Positions 15,301 to 26,115 of a stretch of DNA of 64,000 bases are shown here, in pieces. Location of the stretch: positions 31,104,979 to 31,168,978 of the forward strand of contig OX463780.1 of NCBI GenBank assembly GCA_949825025.1, in the 5' to 3' direction. Numbering within the stretch: the first letter of the stretch is position 1; every line of letters begins with the position of its first letter. The DNA comes from Siphlonurus alternatus (Eukaryota > Arthropoda > Insecta > Ephemeroptera > Siphlonuridae). Both the position numbers and the translations under genes were made by a program. The notes beneath the pieces are model-generated. The model did not search any database and was not told the DNA's origin. It saw only the letters and a program-made list of their open reading frames with translations.

Positions 15301-18300
15301 ACAAGACAATAATATATTAAAGACAGAACACATTGCATAATATAAAGTTTAATAATATGAATAGTGTATAAAAGCGCATTATACACATATTTTGATTTAA
15401 CACAACGAAGAATAAAATATGCACACAAAAAGTTAAATTATCAACATTTAAGTATGGTATATGGACAACCTACAAATTTGTTTGAAATTTCTTACAGCAG
15501 AAATGAATAGAGATGCTACTCCGTTGTTTTTTCAGATTTTTTAGAGCTCTGCATTTTTAAAAAATTATTTTATTTTAATTACAGAGAGAGGCATCAAAAG
15601 ACATTATTCTTACTATAAAAAGATACATAGGACTAAAAAGGAATTAAGTGGATTAATTTAAACCTGAAACTTGCTTGTAATAAGTTCAATAAGTTTAAAA
15701 AAAAGGAAACATAATTTTTTGGTGTCCTCTATTCATTTTTGCAATAAAAAAATCTCATTTTGTGCACATGAACAAAGCTGGGTGTGTGTAATCATTATTA
15801 CATTGACTTATATTTATTTAAAGCTTTCTTTATGGGACATACTGTAGTCTTAATTAGTCTTATAACATTAAACATTGAGCTGACAAGGACAAGAAATCAA
15901 GTCTTACAATGCCAAAGAACACATTAATTAATGTAATGTTGATTTAAGTATAGATCAAAGCTGTGGGACAATTGAAATTTAATTAATTTGTATGGCCATG
16001 TATGTAATTCAAATAAAATGCAAGAGGTATGATGTAGTTTTTAGGCCACACAAATAAGTATAATAATTAAGCTCATCATTCGATATACGTTTTGACTTGA
16101 CAATTATATTAAAAGATATATTATATTTATATACTGTATATAGCCCAATTAAGAACATAGAGTATATAGTTAAAATTTAATGTTGAGATGGTATCTCAAA
16201 CACTTACAAATATTTCCTTGCTTCATTGTTATTATATTTTTATTATCTTTAAGTGAGCAGCATTAATAAATATATTATTTCTCAGCTACAGTAAATTTAT
16301 TTTAAAATTTTTGTATAATATACTGAAGGATTTTTTATGTATAAAAACTAGTACGTAGTTTAGTCCTTAATTTTTTTTTTATTTATTTATTTTTTATTTA
16401 TTTTTTTTTATTTCTTCAAATTATTTTTTATTTAGATCAATATTTTACTGCCAATATCAATTAATGATTGGTTGATTTAAAAGATAAAATTGGTTGAAAA
16501 ACAAATAACATTTAAACATAGCTAGATCTCAAAAACAACAAGAAACTAATTTTTTAAAAGGGAAGAATACGTAATTGATTGCAATGACAATTTTTTTTAA
16601 TATATAATTTTATAGCAATTAATATTTTTTGCTTTTGATTAATTATTATATCCGTAAATATAAGGACTTTTAGGTTTTGGATTGTATTAAGCATGTAACA
16701 CAACAGATGATTATTTTTGTTTCTCCTTATTTTTTTTTTATATATTATAGTATATATTTTCCTTTTCTTGACTTTTTGTTTTAAAACAATTTTATATATT
16801 TTGTAGAGCAAGAAAATTCCATTTTCTTGTATTTTAGATGACATGCGTACGTGTCATCTAGGATATCCTAGTAATTTTTATACTGTGTATAAGTGAACAG
16901 TATTCTAGATGGATTTATTTATTACATAATCAGCTAGGATTTTACTTATTCATTGTATATATATTATATTAAATATAATACCAGTATTACTTTATGAATA
17001 TTCTAAAGTTTTACTCCCATAACATCTTTTTTATAATATTATGATCTCTCTCATATATATTATCTCTGCAATACATTTTATTACATAAAACAGTAACATG
17101 CATGCAACATTCAGTTTAAGGCCTTACATTTATATAAAGCCTTTGTAAGCTTACATTGATATTATTATCCACCGATGATTCTTGCATGATATTCACTCCG
17201 GGCGATCTCCCTGGCTTTGACGACAAGCTTCAACTTGCGCATAAAGTCTGTCCCACGCTTGAGCCAGGAGAGTCGAGGGAACAGATGACAGGGCTCTTGC
17301 AATTCTGTGACGTAACTCTGCAATACTGGCTGGAGGGCCTGCATCATACACATAGTCATGGACGAATCCCCAGAGGAAGAAATCTAGAGGAGAAAGCTCT
17401 GGTGAACGAGGAGGCCAAGCAGGGAGAGAGTCAGAGACAGGTCCAATCCAATGTTCTGGTAGCCTTGTGTCAAGCAAGTGTCTCAGAGTATCATTGAATT
17501 GAGAGAGAGGAATATCAACTTGTAGCATCATGGTATCAGCAACATCATCTCTATCCAACTGTGGAAGTAAACTCTCTTCAAGTAAACGTTGATAAAAATA
17601 ATCTGATTCCAATGATAAAAAATATGGACCGTATACTTTATTTTTGGATATTGCACAAAATAATTTTACTTTTTGAGTATCTGCATCATCTTCTGTTATA
17701 TCTTGTGATTTATCACTACCAAATATACAAAGATCTTTACGGGAGACTTCTCCAGAGAGGTAGAAATTCATCTCACCACTAAAGATGACATTATCTAGCC
17801 AAGAGTCGCTCTGAGAGGGTATCTCAGAGACAAAGTGTAGACGACGGTCCTGGTCATCTGGTTCTGGGGTGCTGACGAGGTAGCGATACCGACGGAGGCG
17901 TGGCTCGCGGTGGCTGCTGGACCTCATGATCTTGTGTATCGTGGCTGGAGGGACTCCTAGCTCACGACTAGCCCTTCTTGTGGACATGTCTGGACTTGCT
18001 GCAAATGCATTTCTCACCTTCTCTGCAGTCTCCTCACTCACCCCTGGTCTACCCAAAGTAGGACTTTTATTTGGACATAAGCATCCAGTTTCTGAGAATT
18101 TTTTATACCATGCATAAATACAAGGTCTTGTTGGAGGTGATTTACCATATTGTGCTCGATATCTTCTTTGAACTGTAGAAACAGACTGTGTAGATTCTAA
18201 CCACAATACACATTTAGCTTTTTCTACAGGTGTTGCCATTGTTATTGATTTTCTATCTAAATCTATCAAAGAATTTGTTTACCTGTACAAAAGTAGACAT

Positions 18301-21300
18301 CTAGTGAGTAAAATTAGAACTTGTGTATAAAGGTATGGCGGTGAAATGTTTAAAAATTTTCTCTTTTAGAGCAATGTTATGAAATCAAGAAGATTTATTT
18401 TATTATTTTCATTACAATTAAACATTTCCACGTTTAAGTATATAATCAAATAAATTTAGTGATAATGCTTTATTACTTAATAAGTCAATTCATTAATTCT
18501 TACCATGCAGTTATTATTGATTTTGATATTCCTCTTATTAATTACTGCTCGATCCTTTTAAAAATTAATTTGAGTTTGTTATTTTGTAATTAATAAATAG
18601 TGATGTTGTTATTTTAGTATCTAGATTTGAGCTAGCGCCTGAATCTCTCTTTCCCGCTCGTTTTAGGTGCTCAATAAGTTGCATAGTTTACAGGGTGTCG
18701 CTATTACAAGTTGTATCCAATTAAAATTAAATGGATACTCTATATAATATATATTTTATTTACTTAACAATATAAAAAGTTTTAAATTAATACAATTTTT
18801 TTGTTTAAAGCATTTTTTCCACGATGAATTATTAATATGTCAAAATGAAAACAGTACAATACGAGTAAAAATGCAACTTATACGTGAAATATATAGTTAT
18901 ATAACAAAAATTAAAAACGAAAATAAAACTACAAAACGAAATATACTAATATTTACCTTTTCCATTGTATATAATATTATATAGTGTTTTATCACTGTCT
19001 ATAATCAAAGAAGTTTTCGTATTTCAACAAAATTCTAAACATCACGTCAACATTTAAAGGGAACACTAAATATTTAAATCAAGATAACTCACGAATAGTA
19101 TAGATAATTTGAAGTGTCAATCACTTTGTTCTCACGCACCGCCCTAGCTTAAAAAAATGTCACTTGGATATATCTCGCATCAATCGTTAAGAAAATTGAT
19201 AATTAACGAGCTAGGAGGCCAAATTGTTTTCTTCTCATGAAAATATCAAAGTCTGGAATTCCTGGCAGTTGTAAGTTACAATTTTAATGTTATTTGTTTA
19301 TACGTTTTGACTATAATAAAGATGTACAAAAAATACACACCGTGCTAGCTAGTTCAGTACTTAGCTCAAACATGCATGGCGTTTATGATGGTTTATTCAT
19401 CTACTATAATTTATTCATCACATTTAGTTACAACGGATAGTTAAAAATAAAGCTCAACCAAAAAGTGTAGGGTATTAATGGCAAAACTTCTGAAAATTAA
19501 AATGGCATTTTTTTTTTAAACTTTATATTATTTGTAACCTATGTAATTGTAAAGATGTCCTCATGCAACCACGAAACCATAATATATTGTCAGCTACCCC
19601 TCGTCCTGATGAAATGAATCATTTGTTTTCAGGTGTGCGCTACCTACCAGGGGGTGTAGTCTCAGGCTTCAAGCACGTTGACCCTGACGCAGTGGAGGTC
19701 AGGCTCTTCCAGGTCAAAGGTCGTCGCAATGTGCGCGTCAGACAGGTGCGTGTCTCTTCTGATCGCTTCATTGCGTATTGTTTATAATATGTTTATATAA
19801 TAAAACTAAATATTTGTGAACGTTGGTGAAGATCGTGATTAGACTCATGATGTGCTAAATGATTTTTTTTATTAATTTCAATTTATTTATATTAATCTAT
19901 TATTATTTTTGTGAAATTTGTTTTAATAACAATAAGAATTTATTTTAAAATTAAAATAATTTTATTTAATTTTGAATGCATTGATGTTTGATGTTAAATT
20001 TAAAATAAAATCAATTACAACTTTATCTGCGAACCTCACAAAAATGTGTTATTGATCATGCGTCCGATCGGTAGTTAAATTTTTCATGGAATCTTCAAAT
20101 TCTATGGTGGTAGCTGCATGCATTCCTACTGTCAAGTCAAATTCGAATCAAGCTATGTTATAATAAATAATAATTTATTTTCAAATAACTGGTTGTGTAC
20201 AAAATTCTGCACTAGAATTTTATTCCTATCTTCTGTGCGAGTGTTACTGAGAGGGTTCCGTTTGCGCAGGTACCAGTTTCGGTGACCGCAATGAACAAGG
20301 GTGATTGCTTCATCCTGGACGTGGGCAAAGAGATCTTTGTGTACACTGGCCAGAAGAGCAAGCGTACTGAGCGCCTCAAGGCCATCGGTGCCGCCAACCA
20401 GATCCGCGACCAGGACCACGGTGGTCGCTCTAAAATCAACATCATTGGTGAGTCATTGTGTGTCACGTAGGGGCTCTCAGCAAGTTTGGAACAGTGCTGA
20501 AAATTTGAATGCTAATTATGAAGAAACATATTGTTACCCCCGAGTCGATTGTTGTTCTGACGAGTCCCCTCCTCGTGTTGCAGACCAGTTCAGCAGCGAG
20601 AGTGACGTGCAGTCGTTCTTCACGGCGCTCGGATCAGGCTCTCAGAGCGAGGTGCCTGACGAGGCGGCGGGAGGAGACGATGACGTTTTCGAGAAGACCG
20701 AGGAGGTGAGACACCCCTGCCTTTTATCTAGCTTGTAATCTTGACGTGATTTAAACCGCATATCAAAATGTTTGATTTCATCGTTTGAATATAGACGTCG
20801 AACCTAAATCATTAGGTCTGTTCGTAAATATACATTAAAGAATCTGATTTTCCTTCTGTTACATGCACAGAAGGTTAATCTGATTCCTTATTCGATTGTG
20901 TTTTAAATTTACTATTTATACGAAGAAGCCTAAATAATCAAATTATCCTATTTATTACGCGAAAATCATATAATTATGTTTTGTTTATTTTCTCGTAAAA
21001 CAAAATGAATTATTGGACTCTTGCTAGTTTCTCCGCCTCGTGGTGACAACGTTGACAAACGTGTTGTTGTCCGCAGTCGGTGGTGACGCTCTACAAGGTG
21101 AGCGACGAGTCCGGCTCGATGACGGTGGAGAAAGTGGGCCAGAAGCCCCTGCACCAGGACATGCTCAACTCCTCGGTGAGTTAACCTGCATGGCTTTGAT
21201 AATTTGGAGTGTGGACATTATACAAATAAACAATGCAACGTCTTTTAATTGTTTTCTCTTATATACGATATTGGGCACGATTCACGAAGCAGTTATTCAG

Positions 21301-24300
21301 GTTTCTAACCACGTTTAACTATAGGGCGGTTTAACACGAAACAGGTATAGTTAAACGTGGTTAAACTGAACGTGGTTAGAAACCTGGCTAACTGCTTCGT
21401 GAATTGCACCCATTATATATTAAAAGATTGTGTTCAATTTTTTTAGTTTTCGTGAAATATTAATTGTATAATATATAATATTGTATTAATTTTCAACTCT
21501 CTGTGAAAAAAAGAGATTATGAACATTAATTTATTTTGTCAAATAAACGTTAATTTATTTTAACGAACACACAATACTTAAAGTCAATGTTTTAGATTCG
21601 TGTCCAACACTAATACTTTGTAAATATTGTATATATTTTTTGTTCAAGTTTTATATATTAATAATATGTTTTTCTTTAACATTATTTATTTTTTTTTTTA
21701 TTTATAGAAACGTTTTTTATAGTGTAATTTTTTTTCTATAGTACGCGTTGTTTAATTTAATTAGCATGGATTGTGCACCTGATTACCTTTGTTGACATTT
21801 TTTTTTTTACAATCGAAGACCGCAATAGACGATCATATTTTATACGCTGTATGAAAGGTTCAACAAAATGAACATTTAGTACTATTAATTATTGTTGTGT
21901 GGAGTGTGGTGATTTTATATTAATGTAAATTGTTCTCCTCTTTATTCCAAAAAACCTGTGAATGTCCAGGAGTTCGGTGCTCAGGTAACTGAAACATTTT
22001 ATGATGCAACATAAGTTGGTGTAAGCTGGGTCGTGCTGCTAACATTGGTCTTGTTGCCTCGTTTTTAACAACTTGTCCGCTTAATTAATTTACTATAGCA
22101 GCTATATAGCGAAATTGCTATACTTGATTCTCTAAGTAAAGTGCAATCACAATTATACAATTAACAAATTTTATAATGGTATTTTTATAGCGCTTGATGG
22201 CTTTATTTAAGTAAAACTAGAAAATAATCATAAAAACTATCTTTATTTCTGTGTGGTTTAGGCAAACCCCATTCTAAATATAATTGCTTAAAATAAATAT
22301 TGTTAACGTAAATTGTTTGTAACGCTTGTAATAACACCATGGTTAATATTTAAGTTATGTGTTTTTTAACATTTTATTTAAATAATTAATTTTATAGATA
22401 TAAAGAATATGTAATGTTTAATTTTAATACCGCAAAAGATTAATTATTTCTAACATGCATGCATATAATAATAACATTAGCATGGGGACTTCGTTGGCTT
22501 TAATACAAAAATATAACAGTGATGCCAAACTTGTTTTCTGTAATTTGATGGACAGGTACTATTACAAGATTGATGGCTTCTGCCATTATTAAAACAACGA
22601 CCTGCTACTTTTTCCGAGCTGATGTAAACGAAGCGGCATGACGTGAACGAAGCGGCAGAAACACTAACCTCAAACTTTGCTGTTTTATGTTGATCTCCGA
22701 ATGAGCATGAGCACCAGTGACTAACCTGACCAACCTGACCTGGCCGGGCAATGACCTCGCAATTTTGCAGGACTGCTTCATCCTGGACACGGTGACGGCC
22801 GGTCTGTTTGTGTGGGTGGGCCGCCAGTGCAACCGCGACGAGAAGGTGGAGGCCATGAAGAAGGCCCAGCAGTTCCTCACCAACAACAAATACCCGCAAT
22901 GGACCAAGGTGAGTGCAACACAACAGCTGTTTGCTTAGCATGGACTTTTTGGTGGTATAGCTGCATGCATTCCTACTGCCAAGTCAAATTCGAATCAAGC
23001 AATCTTGCCTGGATTTATTATTATAGCTCTTGTGGTGAAGACGAAGTGGCGACCTTTTTAAATAATTTCTCCTGTGGTCAAATAAATAATATTCATATTT
23101 ATTTTTACCCAGCTCTTGTATTTTTTCCTTGCACCCCCCCCCCATTTTTTTATTCCTATGAGCTATATATATATATATATATATATCAGGGGCGGCTCGT
23201 ACTATAGTACTGCGGTACTGCAGCCCCCCCAGAAATTTTGGGAACAAACACACAATTAGAAATATCAAATAATTCTATAATTTTTCTGAACTTTCCAGCA
23301 AATTTTTATCAGTTCTAACATTTAAAATCATGAAATTTTTGCCGCTGCCGCGTAAATTTATTCCCTCAGCGCTGCCCAGCGGAAGGTACTGCCACTACTA
23401 GCAGTAGCCCAAAGCAGTGTTCCCACCCTCATTCTCCTCTTCTTCAACTCCCACTCAAGCCGTGTGATTTTGGAGCGATCGGGGACTGTGCGATCGGCAG
23501 TACCCGCAAGCTCATTGGTTCAACAGAACCAATGAGCTTATGGTATTTGACATGCGGGAATAATTTGGGCAACACTTCGAAGACATTTCCTGTAATATGG
23601 TTTCATTGAGCAGATTAACAAAATTTTAATTACATTCATCAGTGAATATACTAACAAAGATTGACTAAATATATTGAAGCATCTGAGGAATGAAGACCAG
23701 CACTTTTATTTTACTTTAATAAAAATATGACTGTCCCAAAAGAACCAACACTTGTCTTTTGAAAATTAAGTGGTGCATGCATGTAAGCAATCGTGAGATC
23801 TCACGTTCGAACAACGACAACAACAGGTTTCTTACTAACCACGCAGTTAAAAAATGAGATTTTTTTTAGCATTGGGTCAGCTGATTCGTGTTATCTCTAC
23901 CTTAACAGGATTACGATTATTTTTTTCTCAATTTGATAAATACTAATAATAATGAAATAATGTTAATTAATGCAATTTTTTCTTATAAAAATTTCATTAT
24001 TTATTTTTTTATTAAATTTTGTCTTTAAAAATTTATATTAGATTCTGGTTGTCGCCTAATTTTGTACATATTGTATATACCATGATCGATTTATTTGATG
24101 TTCATTATATACATTGCGTAAAAATTATACCAGACATTCAGGTTTCATATTAACAATGCAGTTTGATTGACACTATTATTTTAAAAAAAAAGGCTTAAAA
24201 CAATATTTATTTTTATATATGTTTCTTACCACGTGAAAGGACTTATGAATTAAAAAAAATAATTAAAAATTTGATATTATATTAAGTTTGAAGCATTCAA

Positions 24301-24571
24301 TCACGATTTCAAAAGGGCTCGCATAAGTGCATGTCATAACAAATTATAAATAAAATGCATGCATTTTTTGTTTTTAGATAATTTCTGCTTCTTTGTTGAG
24401 AGCATTATTATATGATTTTGTCATAATTTTACCCTAAAAAAGGGGCGTGTCCTTAAAAAAATCGCGCCTGTGGCGGGCCATTGGGGGGCTCCGCCCCCCA
24501 AACCCCCCCCATGGTATTCTGCTGGTCCCATGTCAGGCAGCACCCTCACGGAAAAGGGGCACGAGCCGCCC

Positions 24572-24636
<65 letters not shown>

Positions 24637-26083
24637 CATAATATATATTATTTTTTATTTTATGCACGTTTTCTTTTAATTACAGCATGCACACATCTTA
24701 ATGTATCTTTTTATTATGTATAAATGTGCTATACCTTGCTGCATGTGGGAATATAACATTGCATGTACTCCTTCCTGTATCCAGGACTGTAAAATGTCAC
24801 CTGCATGTTTTTCTTCCACTAACCGGTGTTGGTGTCCACTGTGCTTGATGCATGCAGAGTTCCAAGTCTGAGGGCTCGCGTTCCTGGATTCAGGTCCAGC
24901 GTATCGTCGAGGACGGCGAGCCCGCGGCCTTCAAGCAGTACTTCAGTGGTTGGCGCGAGGCCCGAGCTCAGATCGGCCTTGGCAGGGTCTACACCATGGA
25001 GCAGATTGCTGGTGAGAGACGATACCTGTCAATGCATGGGGAAGAACGGGGGACAAGCAATTAATAGACAGTTGGAATGAATTCTTTTAATATTGCAATT
25101 GAGGTTACTTACGCGTACAGTCGTTCTTTTTTTTTTTTTGAAGCCTCCGTTGCTGTCGTCGAAATTTAAGTAAAAAAAGTTATGTCGTATAATAGATAGG
25201 GGGGGGGAGGGGGATCACGCATAAGAAGTATTATAAAAAAATAATACGTCAAATACCTTTAGCCCATGCATTATTCTCATTTGCAGCTAGTATTGTAACA
25301 AATAAAGTTCGTGTAGGTTTTATATCAATACAGTATAATACTGTCGAGTCTATAAGATTGTATTGTTGTAGTTATTCGATGCAACGTTTTATTGTATAAT
25401 ATTCATTTAAATGCATATTGAAAAAAAAACATAAATTTATTTATAAATAATTATAGAATATATATAAAGATAAATTACAACTTCTGAATACGCTACATAC
25501 TCGATCGTGACACTCGTCCTTGTCCTTGCAGCGAGCATGCCAGAGCCCGACTTCGACCCCAGCACGCTGCACGCAGGCAAGATGCGTCTGCTGGCCAAGA
25601 GCGCAGGCCGAGCCTTCGGCTTCATGCCTGACGATGGCAAGGGCAAGACTGAGGTGTTCCGCGTGGAGAACTTCGAGCTGGCCCCCGTGAATAGCACGCC
25701 TGGCTTCTTCTTCGGCGGAGACTCTTACGTCATCAAGTACACGTACCAGAAGAACAACCGCGAAAACAACATAATCTACTTCTGGCAGGTACGTCACAGT
25801 ACGATCTCGTCAGTACATATAAAGATATAATTGCTACATCGATCTCTCGTCATTGTCAGGGCCTGGACAGTACCCAGGACGAGCGCGCCGCCTCCGCCAT
25901 ACACGCCGTGCGTCTAGACAATGAGCTGGGAGGACGGGCCGTGCAGGTGCGCGTTGCCCAGGGTAACGAACCACGTCACTTCCTCCGCATCTTCCAGGGT
26001 AAGTCCATTTTAACCTTTTTTTTTTATCTGTGTACTACATAATGTTTTGAAAATATTTCTTGTAGCATTAATTGTAGAAAGTA

Positions 26084-26115
<32 letters not shown>

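Noticed and set aside
16554..16844. Lys/Ile-rich open frame
   Set aside because: Composition is what AT-rich DNA gives by chance; no domain.
18690..18720. ACAGGGTGTCGC as a transposon terminus for the intronic transposase
   Set aside because: No inverted partner was found on the other side of the coding region.
24421..24723. Frames with YIYIYI repeats on both strands
   Set aside because: Translations of the (AT)n microsatellite and transposon end.
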